Origin: Lutraria lutraria | Lineage: Eukaryota > Mollusca > Bivalvia > Venerida > Mactridae | NCBI GenBank assembly: GCA_964023205.1 | Contig: OZ026833.1 | Location: 32,266,830-32,330,829 of the forward strand | Reading direction: 5' to 3' | DNA length: 64,000 nucleotides | Part shown: piece after piece, positions 46,263 through 60,118 of the stretch | Position numbering within the stretch: position 1 is the first letter of the stretch | Layout of the letters: each line of letters begins with the position of its first letter | Made by a program: the position numbers and the translations under genes | The notes under the pieces: model-generated | Database searches by the model: none | Told to the model about the DNA's origin: nothing | Seen by the model: the letters and a program-made list of their open reading frames with translations, nothing else

Positions 46263-47380
46263 ACCCCTATGATTAGTATGTGACTGATTATTCTAAAAAA
46301 TATCTTTTCGCAGAAAACACCACATTTTATGCATTTTGACATTTATCGTAAATCTACCATTGTATCAGTAGTTTCAGTACAGAGGTTTATATATCTCCCG
46401 TTACATTATTAGAGAACATCCTTTAGAATATATATTCAAGTTTTCTTATAATAAGTAATGTGATTTTAAACTAAAGAGAAACGACTATTCCCGTGGATAA
46501 GGATGCCAAATCAAGTCTCTACGTAATAAATGACTTATATCCCTATGGAATAATGTAGTTTTGCATTGCAAATTAAGGTTATAAATTGCCGACAGAAAGA
46601 TGTCTATGCTACATTAAACAAATTTCGCCTCTAAAATTATCTTTTTAATTGCTTTGACGGAACAAATCTGAAAGAGTGTACTTAACGTCATTCGATCAAA
46701 TTACAAATAAAATTACAAGAGAAATGATGTTCTTTATATGCATAATGTCTCTGAATCACGAATTTCATCGTTTCAAGTTCGTCTTATATAGATGTAAGAT
46801 TTAAATTAGAAAGTATTGCCATGATTTTCTGACGCTTCGTAGTGATCAATATTGTATAATTCAAAACATATAAAACTGCAATTATGCATTAGTTTCCTGA
46901 TAATGTTATATTCTTAGATATAATCATTTATCTTGTATCCGCTAATATGCCCTAAATATATGGTCGGTATGATGGCAGAACTTTTTGTCAAATAGAAATG
47001 TTTATTTTGGAGGTACATGTATAGTACTTATGAATTTTCTACAAACACATGACTGGGATCGAAAATATCTGTCCTTTAATGTCTGTCATGAAAATGTAAC
47101 TTTGCATACAGTTTCTATGCGCAGTACGTGAAAACTTGAATTCATGTCAAAATCCAAAATTGATCAGAAACATGTTTATGTCTAAAAAAAAAACCTACAG
47201 TTTTGTTCACGAAAATTATTCTAATTTCATTAATGCGGTAAATTCAAAAATTATTTCATGATACTTTTTGTTAATTCATTTATTTTAATGGTTAAATTAT
47301 GGTCTTACCACAACATCTCAATACATGAACGAATATTCGGAAAATAAATAAATTAAATTCCGTCTGTAGTATCAAGCGGA

Positions 47381-47558
47381 CAGTGAAACCTGTGTTAGCG
47401 GCCACCATCGAATGAAGGCATTCTTGTGAATAAAGGCCATTGATTAAAAAATCGTAATTGATTATTTAAAACAAAATTACCACTAAATAAGGGCCACCTG
47501 TCAATAAAGGCCACATTTGTCGTCCCAAGTGTGACCTTTGTTCACAGGTTTGACTGTA
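47381..47558 (-). mobile_element. MITE-like element, TACAGTC family, inverted
   Basis: From 'cagtgaaacctgtgttagcg' to 'ttcacaggtttgactgta'. 'aataaaggccac' variants recur inside. It lies about 110 bases before the family A SINE-like repeat. Confidence 0.85.
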
Positions 47559-47667
47559 ACTGGTAAAGAGTTACGGAATCTTAACCTTTTTAGTAGAGAG
47601 GGGAAAGCGTTTATTGTTCCGATCGACTGAGAAAGAAGAGGCAAGAAAACTGTATAGTTTGTAATTA

Positions 47668-47915
47668 ATTTTTTATTTTGTTTTTATGGGGTCTTACGTT
47701 CCTCAAAGCTTGAAAGTAATATGAGGCGGGCAGTTCACCTAAGCATCGTTCCAGGGAAGAACCAGTGCTAGACTCCCATCCTCCGTAAGCAACTGCCAAC
47801 GTTCTCACATAAAGAGACGTGGTCGGTAGCTGGGCCTGAACCCACATCCCTCAATCAGTGAGAGGTTACAGTGATTTGAAGTTAGGAACATTAACCACTC
47901 GACCACAGAGGCGCG
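47668..47915 (-). repeat. tRNA-derived SINE-like element, family A (copy 2)
   Basis: On the - strand: 'ctctgtggtcgagtggttaa' (A box), 'gggatgtgggttcaggccc' (B box), 'ggaggatgggagtctagcac', then an A/T-rich tail. It is closely similar to 43626-43872. Confidence 0.8.
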
Positions 47916-50900
47916 TCTTGTAATTGAAAGCAACATATTATTAACAATTTAAATTCAGGTGGACAGTGACATGATCCCTCGATGAAATATTTTCTTTGTA
48001 ATAAAGACTTATATAGTTATGTTGGTTGAAAATAAAGACAAAGGGATATCACTGCATCGGGAGATTGATTTGTTTAAATGTAAACCGGTGTATTGGTAAA
48101 ATTCTGTTTCTTTTTGTCAATATATTTTACTTTTCTATAATTAAATACATTACATGTTTGGAATCGAACAATTACGTCAAAATAAAAGGACGCCCTGTTC
48201 AATAAAAACATAAGCCCACGGTGGCATGCTTGGTAATAGATTTTGAGTCTAAATGAGGTCAAAGTGTATAATTATTAAGAAGAAGCCATGTTTCAAATAT
48301 ACATCCTGGCAATTGTCCTATCTATTCCGTACCGGAAAAATAACCAGACCCTAAAGTTCCGCATTTTTAAGAAATACCTCATTGTCGACATTTAATTGGA
48401 AGTGTGTTTTATTGTAGAAGCTGCTAGAATAGTTTAATTCGTTATGGGCGAGTACCGGCCTTGCCATCTAAATCACATACATACGAAAGTTGGATATGCT
48501 AAAAGAAATACCACATCCATTGTATCCATACCATGCATTCAATAAAATAGTAAAAACGATTAATATCTCCCCGAGCGCACGGCTAAATATATACATACAG
48601 GCATTCGGCGTGGATTACAGAGAGAGATAATAAACAGTTCGATCAGTCGATATGTCCTGTCAGGCATCACCGTGCTTTGAGTAACAAACGCATCGGATAT
48701 AAATTCTGGTTAAACGCACTCAAATGTTGTGGTCTTAACAGTAGAATTGGGCATATGTCCATTTCAAAGCTTAACGCTTAACAAAAGAAATAGGAAAGTT
48801 TTATAAGAATATATATAGCAACAAATAAACAAAGCCAAAAAGGCTTGATTGTTCATAACAATACATAAGAGTTTATGTAAAAAATATATTATTTATTTCA
48901 GCAAAAAGTTCCTATTGTTAACAACAATTGATGTGTGTGGATGCACATTTTTCATATAGCCGAGGAATTACCTAAAAGATAATACAAAACCAAAATTTCA
49001 AAAGACACCAGCAAGATATAAATGCAAAACGTAAAAGTAACGTTGACATTGTGAACATAGCACATCAATACATTATTCATACTATTCAGTGCAAACTTCT
49101 AAATTGATATTTCAATTAAGACGCCATTGTCGACAGCGCTATTTATCATGGCATACACTCGTGTATTTGCAATCATCAGCCATTCTAAAAGAAAACAAGA
49201 AGACGTGCTGGGGCATGTTATCAATTTTCAACGAGTCATTAAATACATGTGACACAATGATAAATCAAATGTCTGGATAGAAAAGGTTCGTGCTGTGTGA
49301 CAAACGTGAATTTGGTCCATCTTTCGACTGAGCCTAGGATTTATCTTTGGATATCGACAATAATAGGTAGTATCGAATACATTATATAGGATGATTAGGT
49401 TATACAACGAACGAGAAATGTATTATGGTAACGATTGTGTAGGGTAACGCTGACTTTCCTGGGTCCCCAGTAACAACATCACCATTATAAATAATTGTTG
49501 TGTAACGGCCCATCTGGCAGCAATGGTCATTCCTGGGTTACTTCAGGGAGGCGGGAGAGAATATATACTAGGAGAAACGGACATTTGTATTCTTTCTTTT
49601 AGAACGAATGATATGACTGGCTCTTATCGTTTCCATTGTAAAGCATCGATACATGCCTCGCGCTTTTTCCTGTGCTTTTCTGGACACAGTGATTGGTCTA
49701 ATATTTGGGACGGGGGGCACTGAAAAAGCGTCCCTACTGATTTATTGATGCTGCCCCGGTACCAAAGTGGACAAAGGATCAGCTGCTGTCTATCACCTTC
49801 TATACTTATCAGACGACTAGTTTTCCTCCCTACAATACGCTTGAAACAGTTTTGATTTCAACTGGTGCGCGATCATGGCGTCACCATAAATGCCCAAGTT
49901 GATGTATAGTCGCTTTGATTTAACGTAAACACATGTTTCCCTGACTTATAGTGTGAATATCAACCCATTTAATCTCAAATGATCTTAGGGAATGGAGAAA
50001 TACGTTTGTTTTCATTTGATTCGATTCACTTGCATCATTCGTTTTTAACATCATTATTGTCTTCGTGCAGCAAGACATAAACTCTTTAAAACGTTTCAAC
50101 ACGCACATCTTCATAGTGTCTTATAGTTTTTGTTCATTTAAACTGAGGTATCACGTTTTTCACGAAAATACATTCAATTTGGTTTAATTCAGGAAATTAC
50201 AATATGTTATATTGCATCTGCTAGATATAAAACAATATATTTATATTGTAGTAAACGTTTTAATGTCAATTTGAATCAATAATCTACACTGAAATTGTTC
50301 AGCACATAAGGGCAAACTTTGACGATGCAAACATTGTTTATTCGTTTAGTTGACACAACTGTGCAAACATATCAGTTGACAAAAACGTAGTAGGTGTTGC
50401 TTTGAATAATTAACAAATTTCAAGCAATCCAGGCCATTGGTCAAATTGGAACTGAGCAAAGTTCTTCGCATTACCTGCAACAAAGCCTCATAGGTTCAAT
50501 TTGTGTTTTGTTATTTGAGACTTTGCTACCAAACTGCCGTAGCTAGATTAAGCTTACGCCACAAGGAACACACTTTTGCTTGCACAACTTAATTTAATAG
50601 TACTTGAATAATCCATATACAGCGTCTTGAATGCATATTGGCATTAACAGTTTAAGAACATGTAATTACTTCGAACAATGCCTCAAGTCGGAATGTTACA
50701 TACGGTAATTTTATTATACATAACACATCTCACTCTGTAGAGGCCGGTTTGGTATAAGCAAACATCACCTTATTGAAACATAACCGCCATTATCTACAGT
50801 AGGTATTATCGTATTTGTCTTATGTTGATATCATCTCTGACAGTATCCACATGAACACTCATCTGCCACTCATATTGATTGGTTAATTTGAGGAGAGAAG

Positions 50901-51771
50901 TTTATCATACCATGTTGTTGAAGCACATGGCTTAATCGTTTACAGCTTTTATTTCACAGACAATCTTTATCAAAGCAATATGTCATTTTAATAAAGCTTT
51001 CTGGTCGTTTTGAACGGTGTATGGTTAACATTTGGAAGCTTCCTTGTTAGTGTATTGGGCATAAATATTCGTAACAAGCGATGTGTTGGCTGGGTAATGA
51101 TTTTTACAGCTTGATGTCTCAGTCTACGACTCTGTAAATTAATAATATCCGACTATTTATTTTGAGTGACGTGCAGAAAACCATATTGGCAAGGAACTCT
51201 AGTCATGGCACGCGTATTTAGACGATGTTCAAGAAAAGGAAACCATTAAATCTGCTATGAGCATTTTGTCATATAAACTTAAAACACCGGCATGGGTTTT
51301 CAACCTTGTCTATTAAATAATGATGTCTTGGCAAATACAATCATCTGAAACACGCGACAGCTCTCCAGTTAGATGCACAAATGCATTAAAGTATAGCAAA
51401 GTAACACGTTTTGAAACTAGAGAGGATTAAGGCGTATTTAAATAAGACTGCTTTTAATCACAATTTCTGAATATAACAATAACTCATTTTGTACAATAAA
51501 ACCCCATTGTGTTACTGTATAACATGTGTAATTTAACAAGTACATGCTGTTTAGAAAGGCATATCAATTCAATTGCCTGACAAAACAAGTTTTCACTTTT
51601 CAATTTGAAATCTAGGATAAAGCAGAAAAAATGATAACGATGGTATCAACATTTATGAGTACTCTATTGGAGTGTTACAATGTCTAGCCATATCTAATCC
51701 ATATTTGAAATGTATAGAAATGAATATTAAGACAAATTGTTAAAGCGAGTTCTAATAGTGCGATTTGATTA

Positions 51772-52130
51772 CAGCCCAATATGCTTTTTGCTATAAAAAT
51801 GTAATATGTAAAAACAAACAATTGCTGATATTATCCCAGGATAATTATTACCGTCTAAACAAGTCCTTTGTCTTCTAAAAACACTCATTTCGCTGTGAAT
51901 TTTGCTTTTGTGAACTTGAAATATATAGACTTCATGCCGTGTGCATAATATGACTGCGGGAAAACACAGCAGCCTGCTGTTCTATAAATAGTATTTTTTT
52001 CAATGATATTGAAAGAAATACGATAGTGGTTTTGGAAACATTTTTTTCTTGCTATAAAGTACGCACTGGAGGAAAACACACCAGATTTCCCTGTTATAGA
52101 ACAAACAGAAACTATTACGACCGATAAATT
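51772..52130 (+). repeat. Interspersed repeat of about 350 bp (copy 2)
   Basis: Same block order as 30254-30625: 'gctgatattatcccaggata', 'aacactcatttcgctgtg', 'ccgtgtgcataatatgactg', 'tttcaatgatattgaaa' and 'cttgctataaagtacgcac'. It has a small insertion (agcctg) and lacks the CRE-like block. Confidence 0.85.
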
Positions 52131-53105
52131 TATATGATTATGATGGTTATGGGATTTTAAACTGTCAAAGCTGCATAATTTCACGGTCAATACTTCCGTT
52201 TATTTTTAACTTCCATTAATTTCGTAAGTAATACGATAATCTTCGTTACACTGTATAAACATGTGGAATGGGACATTCCCTAACGGTAAAATAAACGAAA
52301 ACTATCGACTGTGTTACGAAGCTAAAAGGAATCGCATTCAGCGACTGTGTTATTATTCAGCTTTGACAGTTTAATAAAATCGCACAATACTTATATAATA
52401 AATAAAATATCGCACGCAGTTTCAAAGTTCAAGTTTTCGCGTTGGCATGCTTCAGTTGAATGCTGAATAGTCATCTGATATGCACACATACTATTCGTTA
52501 TTCGTTTTTTATCAACACATACAAGATCAATAAGATGGCCTTAAAACACAATGGGTGTAACGTTGCTAAGACTGGTGTAAATCACATGTTTACATCCCGT
52601 GTCAACAGGTTTTGGTGAAAATACAACATAATTAGATCAAAGGAAGATTTCTTATCACATTAAAAGCTGCATTTTGAATCATTTATCTTATATCCGTAAG
52701 TATATAGTGCTTTATCAAAGTCATACAGTATTTTTATAACACCATTAACTAGTGAAATACAAAAAAATGTATATTGCACACTACTTATTCAATATATTTT
52801 GCTTCATTTTAATGCAAACCAAAAGCGTATTCCCGCATTTCAAGAACTAAAAACATCTAAAAATATTTGTTATCTAAAGCATATAATTTCTTGCAGCATT
52901 TATTGGGAAATATTCACCAATAACAATAACTCAGAAATTGAAAGCAAACATATCCATTATGAAATAATTCGTATACTTCTGTATAAACAAAAACGCTAAA
53001 ATTTACATTTTAGTTCTTAACTCAAGCTATAATGGAATAACCACGGTAAGTTTGTCAATTTCGAAGTGCAAGGAACATAGATTGGTTGTGGAATATCACA
53101 CCAAG

Positions 53106-53213
53106 TACAGCCAAACATGTGTTAGCGACCACCTTCAAATAAAATGTCACCTGTCAATAAAGACCAATATTTGTCTTTTACAAGGGTGGCCTTTGTTCAC
53201 GTGTTTGACAGTG
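53106..53213 (-). mobile_element. MITE-like element, TACAGTC family, shortened
   Basis: 'tacagccaaacatgtgttag' to 'gttcacgtgtttgacagt', with one internal segment missing (about 108 bp in place of 180). Confidence 0.7.
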
Positions 53214-54727
53214 GAGTTCTACATAAAAACCCCAATTATTTGGCAAGTACCAAATTATGTTTGGAGCATGTAAAAGGTCACTACTTCACCTTTAACGTAA
53301 TTGACAAAACACGTAAGAGTGTGCGTGTTGAATTGATTAAGATTTTTACTATTCATTAAGATACATTTGACATCTGAAATCTTCACTGAACATTTAGTAT
53401 GTCTGAATATTTTAAACGAAGTCCACTCAATTTAAAACCCAATGTGAGAGATTTTAACACTTTGTGTAGCTTTTGTGTGTTTTCCTTTAAGTAACTAACT
53501 AAAAGCGTTTTAGTGTGAATGTTATTTTCTTTGTTTGGTCTACGTTTCAAAGATATAGTACGAACACTGTTGGTTAGTCTGTGGATGGAATATTATTAGG
53601 AAAATACGATATATTGTCAATGCTTTGTTTGAAGGAAATATATTCACTATGAGCATATATAATCCAAATTATGTTTGGACAATGTTTCACAGTTTGTTTA
53701 TTCTGAATGCAAACATTATTTTAAAACCTTCATCTATTCTTTTAGCTATGTTATATTTATGGTCGAGGTGCCACATCATTCGTAAATAACTGTTTTACCG
53801 CGTAGCATTTTATAATTCAAATATAGACATGGAATTTACTACATACCATATATGAGAGTACAACTTCATCCGTCCCCTTAAAGATGTAACGTCTTAAAAG
53901 AGAAGTAGCATGGATGATTATCTTGTTGGGTTTGATGCGACGTAGGCAACTTGTCGCGATTAAATGCATTATCTGTCATTGATTCATTCGTTCCCTTATG
54001 AAAATAATTTAATAATGTTGGATAATTCAAGTCTGCGGCATAAAACAATTTGATCAGTCAAGAATAAAAAAATTACTTCGTACTTGATAAATGCTGGTAT
54101 TATCGATATCAAACCGTTGTTATGCCCCTGAGGCTCAATGTTCCGTACGCTAATTTTATTAGCTCTATAGTATTTGCCTATCACTGGATAGACAACTCCT
54201 TGATACTGAAGTCCAACGAACCGACGAAGAAGAAAACGATAAACTAATTACTGAACCAGTCGAGATAAATATTCATTTAATTAGATTAGGACTTCAATAA
54301 AGGAGTATGATATTGGCAATAAACTGACAGAGCTTGCGAAAGACCCACATACTTATTCAATAATCTTGACATAAATATTGCAGTATCAACATCGCAAGAA
54401 GGTCGAGTTGGTCAGATACATAACGCCAAAGGGTCTATTCTTTAAGCAATACTTAACACACAGAGAAATGACAGTGACTTATATGGTATAAAACAGATGC
54501 GGTACAATTAGATTTACAAAGATATTGCAATTATCGAAGAAAAATCTATAACACGATTGAGACATGAGAGAAGCTGGCCTAGTGGAATATCAAGAAGTTC
54601 CAACAACAACAACAACAGAAAAAAAACAGAACAAAAGCAATTCATAAAATGTTACTCAAACCAGTGTCATTTTGCAATTGGTACGTCTAAATTAATGAAA
54701 TCACATTTGTTTTATAACATAGAGATC

Positions 54728-55083
54728 TATAGGCCTGTTCGATTGGTCAAACGGAAGAGCTGCCGGAAGAGGAAGAGCTCTTCTAAACTGTTCGATTTGT
54801 CGTCGTCTAATTTTAGAAGCTCTTCTCTCTATTACGCCCGATGGTTAGAAGAGATGGAAGAGATATTAGCCACATGGCCAAACAGCATTGTTTACAATGT
54901 CAGAGTGTGTATTAGTTTATCCACACGGTTTAAAGAATACTGGTTTGTTCGTTAGTTGTAGTCATATCTGATATTCAGATGCAGACATTTCGGTTGCAAG
55001 TGCGTTCGATTGGGTTTCTCTTCTGAGCTCTTCTAGCCGGCGTATTCTCTTCCTACGAGAGTCCAATCGAACCGGCCTTATAT
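54728..55083. mobile_element. TIR element rich in GAAGAGC / GCTCTTC
   Basis: Ends are 'tataggcctgttcgattgg' and 'ccaatcgaaccggccttata', about 20-base inverted repeats around a 356-bp body. GAAGAGC or GCTCTTC occurs at least five times in the two flanking thirds. A + strand open frame crosses its left half and has no protein pattern. It lies within intron 2 of the receptor. Confidence 0.75.
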
Positions 55084-56702
55084 CATCATTAATTTCATAA
55101 TGTAATTGGAAAATGATGCAAAATGTATATGGTTGCATTAAGTTTTAATGAGAAATTATTACGTTACTCAAAGCGACCAATTGTATCAGTTCATACATTT
55201 TAATCAGTTTGACAGTCATCCAAAATGTTAATTTGAGGATAATTTCCCTGGGGTTTAGAAGTTTGGAAATACTTAATTTAATGTTATTAGTATCAAAGTT
55301 ACAATTAATGAAAAAACAAACTGCTGTTTTTATAAATTATGATCTTTTGAAATTCTTCATTCTCAAAAGTTGAAAAATTATGTGTTATCATTTATTGTCA
55401 TTAATTGGAATGTCTTGGAGTTCTTTAGGTTTTGAAATACATGTATGTTAATTTTTGACATGAGAGACAAGAATATAACACCTGCATAAAACGCAGCCTC
55501 AATTGTTCAAGGATTAACATGAACTGAGTTAAACATGTTGAATATGTTAGTCACTTATGTTTTTCATGTCGAAAGGGCAACTCTTTATCGATTACCTAGA
55601 TGTTTGTTTGTTACGGCATTCGCATTTCAGTTTACTAGTGGCTACACTGTGCATTTATCGTAAAAAGATCCATGCAATTTCAACAAATGTTTTTACAACC
55701 TTTTCTATGATTGACTGTCTACACTGACATATTTATAACAAGTATATCGTCCAATCATGCTTCAGGGAAGACGTTTATACTTCATGATTTTTTGTAACCA
55801 TTCATACTGCGTGGTTTGTAAGAAAAGCCATAACCCTCACGACATGCACACTTACAAATTTCTCTCTAGCCTACAATGATTGCGTATGTGTTTATAACGA
55901 AAGCCCATTACTTCCATTAAGTTTGATATCCGATTAAAGAAATCGGTGTCACCTTAGGTCACGAATGTAGGTTACACAAGTGCAGAATTTATGCTTCGGT
56001 GTAGTTAAGAAACTTTTTTTCTTTAATGCATTTGACTCTCAGTATTAATGTTCTAATAATGGTCTCCGTGCGCTCCCATTAAGCGCATTTTCTACTAGAA
56101 TAATAGCAATCTCGAATAAACTGGCATTACATTGTAAATTTATACGACGTAGTTACTGAATGAACTCCATTACAGATGCAGTTCTCAACAGGACTGTTAC
56201 TGATGCTTTATTCACACCAACCAAAAAGTTGTTAGTAATTAGAATTTATTTTTTTGTCTATGGGTGTAACATATTTTTACATATAAAATATTTTCGCAGA
56301 CATTCCCCATTAATAAAGGGTGGACAGGACAGCAATGTTTCTTACAAATATATTCGTTTTAGTCGAGAAAAAAAAACATCATCAAATAAAAATGACCGAG
56401 ACTGATAAACAAATCTAGGGTCGATAGGAACACAAAAGATCAGTCGGATTAGCGGAAACCGTTTTACTTCCGAATAAACACGTGTATAATTTTACGTTAC
56501 ATTATTCATTGTTAGCACTTCAGGATTTTCATTTATAACATTTTTGCTACTTTCAAATTTTAAATTCCATTAAAAATTATAAAGAGGATTTATCAACAGT
56601 CTAATAAATGCTATTGTGTGGAAAATTCTGGTTCTGATTAAAAAAGACAAACGTTTATACATGCAACTGCAAACGTATGCGTACTAAATTACCATATTTT
56701 AC

Positions 56703-56929
56703 CTGTCTCAATATGTTTCTGTAAGCTTGTTCTGATGACAAATCAAATACAATAAATCTTTGTACGTCTTTGTCAGTCTCCATTCTGTCTAACTGACGAA
56801 GTTCATCGTGCGCATGCGTCACATTGTATATACGTCGAGCAATGACCTTTGGGTTGAAAGTTGGTTCACCTACCATGGTCTCCATGACATCTCGCAAAGC
56901 AGAATAAACCAACTGGATATGCTGCAATC
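56703..56929 (-). CDS. AMPA-type receptor exon 2: ATD
   Basis: Two bases plus 75 codons: (G)LQHIQLVYSALRDVMETM follows YDSDE from exon 1, equivalent to 'YDSDRGLSTLQAVLDSAAE'; RFIVFDLSSEQAYRNILRQ matches the '...IIIDCEPERLNTILGQI' strand-helix. Acceptor tgtttacag, donor cag|gtaaaa, phase 0. Confidence 0.95.
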
Positions 56930-58189
56930 CTGTAAACATAAGAAATCATTATTGAGTCGAAATTTAAGTCCAGATATGCGTTAGTAAATCATTTACATTT
57001 GTATTTTGAAATCTCAATCCCTTTACAAATATAACCGGAGATCTTTCTAGTTGCATATGCAATTCAACATGTGTTAACACAGATTGGACGAACGGAAGAT
57101 GGACGATATACATACACTAATGCAGTAACCTAACCGGTTCAGAAAGCACCTAGTTCCAAAATTTTGGCGTTACAATGCTTAATGAAGTGAGGCTGTATAT
57201 CATTAACTGAAACACGCTTTGAAATCTTTTATAGCACATCTTTTGGTACAGAGCGCATTAACAATAACCTGGACACTTCTATTAAGTTAACATTCGTTTC
57301 ATTTGGAATGCCACTTAAGTTGTAATAATAACATGGACATATACCCACAAATATTGATGAGTTCTTGTTACATTCTATCCCTAATAATTATCCATTTGCT
57401 ATATAGGTCTAAATATTACAAGGAACTATTTTATGACAGCCAGGGCAATTTTCCAATAAACGGTTAATCGGCGAAAGAATTAGTTCAAGCATTCTTACTA
57501 CTTATCCTATAATTGGGTGAGGATGGCGTGAACAAACACTATCGTTTATATCGAGCGCCTCATCTTGTGCAAGATGTGAATACAAGAGATGAAATCGATA
57601 AGAAAACTTGTAAGCGATCGGAACACAACAACAACAAAGCCAATGATGAGGATGTTAATGTTAATTGTATTTAAAACACAAACTTTAGTCTGCAATGCCT
57701 CTCTGTCATTTAAGACAATTATTGTCCACAGAAGACTCAAGATAAAATGCTGAGTGAAGACAATATTATGAAGGATCAAAGTATTGTTAAAACAATGTAA
57801 GCCGGAAAATCGATCAGCTTTTGGGAATTAAAAATAACGTTAAGACAATTTGAAACATCGATACTGTAAGACCGAAGAATGCATGGTGGCAAGTATAAAG
57901 TACACTTAAAAAATCTTGTTTAAAGTCTTGAGAACGTTGGCTTATTTATTGCATGTGGGAAGACGTGTTTTTAGCATTAGACACACTAATTATGAGCTAT
58001 GAATTTTGTCGGAAGATAAAGCTATGGAACTTTCCCTCTTAAACTAAGGAAGATTATTTTATAAATCCCAAAGCATCAATAAATGTGTGAAACACAGACT
58101 ACAAGTTTGTAGGATGTATGGACGATTCTCCGTAACAAGGCTGATCAATTTTCATTGTAGTAACATTAGGTTAAAGTCCAACAATCATA

Positions 58190-58560
58190 TAAATTTATCG
58201 GTCGAAATGGTTTCTGTTTGTTCTACAACAGAGGAATCTGGTGTGTTTTCCTCCCGTGCGTACTTAATAGCAAGAAAAATGTTTCCAAAACCACTATAAT
58301 TGTATTTTTTTCAATATCATTGAAAAAATACTATTTATAGAACAGCTGTGTTTTCCCGCAGTCATATAATGCACACGGCATGAAGTGACGTCACGCGCTC
58401 TAAATATTTCAAGTTCACAAAAGCAGAATTCACAGCGAAATGAGTGTTTTTAGAAGACAAAGGACTGGTTTCGTCGGTAATAATTATCTTGGGATAATAT
58501 CGGCAGTTGTTCGTTTTTTTGCATATATTTTTTATAGCAAAAAGCTAATAGGACTTCAAT
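58190..58560 (-). repeat. Interspersed repeat of about 350 bp (copy 3, inverted)
   Basis: Reverse complement of 30254-30625, including 'cacaaaagcagaattcacag', 'gcacacggcatgaagtgacg' and the central near-palindrome 'ttttttcaatatcattgaaa'. It lies in intron 1 of the receptor gene. Confidence 0.85.
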
Positions 58561-59706
58561 AAAGAAGTTAGACTCAATATATCATATTATGAATAATTAT
58601 GTAGCCGTGCAAAACAATATACACGTGTTATGGTCTTTAATGCAAGAGATTCCATAGATTTAAACAATATGATATATAATCTCAAACTGATCCAGCAGTC
58701 GACTGAACAGATTATTGTTTACAGTCAGCTTTTAAACCTGGGATTGTCATAGAGCAATAGGATAAGAAGTCATTGGTCAGAGATCTTTGCAACATGTTTT
58801 CTACATACGATCTGTCTTAAGAATGTGCCTATGATAATTCACTTGTTGAAATGAGACAGTCCTGTTTCTCGGGAATGTTTATACTATATTAACGTATTCG
58901 AAGTCTAATACGAAATGTTAAGGATTGTATTTTAAATATTGTCATTCTTTTGAATATCCATTAAGACATTTACAGGTGAATTTCTATTTTTTTACCGTAC
59001 GTTAAGACAGTTACGAGCATTTTTGTTCCTCTACCCCTAACGTTAAATGGTACCTTAAAATCAAATGAAGTCACCTTTATGAAAATTGACCAACCTCTCT
59101 AACAGATGATACAATAAGTACAAAACTGTGTATGAGTCCAAGGATAACCAATGTTTAGTTAATGTTTAATCCAAATTGTTTATATTAAGTTGTTTGGAAC
59201 TACTATGTTGCAGAAAAGAAAAATGTAACCTCGCCCCTTAAAGATTTAGTCAAGATGTTTGCCTTTTAACAAAAAAGTAATGAATTGATAAATATCATTA
59301 AAATAAAAACTTAAGCAGGCAACACCTGAAACATTCTCAAAGTTAACTACTTTGTGTGTATAATGTCTACACCAAATTTTAAAAGGTTTTACCTCCCGGT
59401 TTTGAAAAGAAGTGTGTCAGAAATGAATAGTTACTTGATTTTCGTTAACTAACCACGGTCATGCATTAGAGATCGAAATTCTTAAGTTGATTGCACATGA
59501 ACATTTCTTTGGTATAATACCCAATGTGAAACAAAACAACAAATTGAAGCAACTTCTGAAACTCGAAACCTGCCAAAAAGAGTTAGAGCAAACCCTTTCT
59601 GCATTATGTTTAAATAAAAAAAGTTACTTAGGTTGTTGTTTTAATGTATAAGCATACAAACATGCAATATAAATACTAATGGTCACGTAATTATCGTTAT
59701 ATTTAC

Positions 59707-59958
59707 CTTCATCCGAGTCATACACGTAATGTATCTTTCCGGACCACTCAAAGTAAAGTATCATGTCAATGATAGCGAATGTAAAATCAGGCTTCATATG
59801 TACTTCAAATCCAGAATCCATATTTTCTGTCCACACAGGTGTGCTTGGTGACATATAGGGCATGTGGAATGTTCTTGTAAATGACCTGACAATGTCTAAA
59901 GACTTTGTATCCTTAACACCGAAAAACAGAAAAACTCCATCAGCCATCTTTTCACAAA
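59707..59958 (-). CDS. AMPA-type receptor exon 1 (of those traced): ATD
   Basis: Two bases, 83 codons and one base. CEKMADGVFLFFG aligns with 'CSQFSRGVYAIFG', followed by FTRTFHMPYMSPSTP (lobe 1), HMKPDFTFAIIDMILYFEWS and YVYDSDE(G). The acceptor is tttcttccag and the donor is gaag|gtaaat. Because it starts in phase 2 with a Cys block near residue 60-90 of typical family members, at least one coding exon with the signal peptide must lie upstream; I could not identify it between 60000 and 64000. Confidence 0.93.
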
Positions 59959-60118
59959 CTGGAAGAAAACATAAAACAGTAATGAATATAACATAGTATA
60001 TAACAGATACATTTAAATAATCCAATAATTGCAAATAAACTGGTCAGCAATACAAGTACACATAACAACGCAACCATAATCATAATGAGGACATAACGTT
60101 CAGTGCATAATTATAATT

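Larger units (their letters stand above)
44857..56702 (-). other. Intron 2 of the receptor gene, 11.8 kb
   Basis: Apart from the repeats listed separately, it holds AT-rich DNA with no exon-like segment that I can fit into the receptor; the exons on either side join directly in sequence and phase (ILRQ to IPEVG). 49600-49720 shares 'tgtaaagca(t/c)cgatacacgc'-type sequence with 38480-38540, another small dispersed repeat. Confidence 0.6.
32374..59958 (-). other. AMPA-type ionotropic glutamate receptor gene (15 exons traced)
   Basis: The gene encodes a subunit of a tetrameric glutamate-gated cation channel in the plasma membrane, expected at excitatory synapses. Fifteen exons, each with AG/GT borders and matching phases, join into 837 residues: amino-terminal domain (about 1-340), S1 (about 370-500), M1, M2 pore loop, M3 with [11 protein letters not shown]2 (about 590-745), M4 and part of the tail. 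I call it AMPA rather than kainate type from the order and wording of S1, M1-M3, S2 and the LSLSNVAGIFYILVGGL block. Glutamate-contacting positions of GluA2 are present as P-x-T with a later R in S1, GST and LLES in S2. The signal peptide with roughly the first 60-80 residues and the last exon are missing from my trace. The largest intron is 11.8 kb (44857-56702). Confidence 0.95.

Noticed and set aside
54557..54955. 132-codon + strand frame, Ser/Lys/Arg-rich
   Set aside because: It is built from a CAA microsatellite and the GAAGAGC repeats of a TIR element; the composition reflects the repeats, not a protein.
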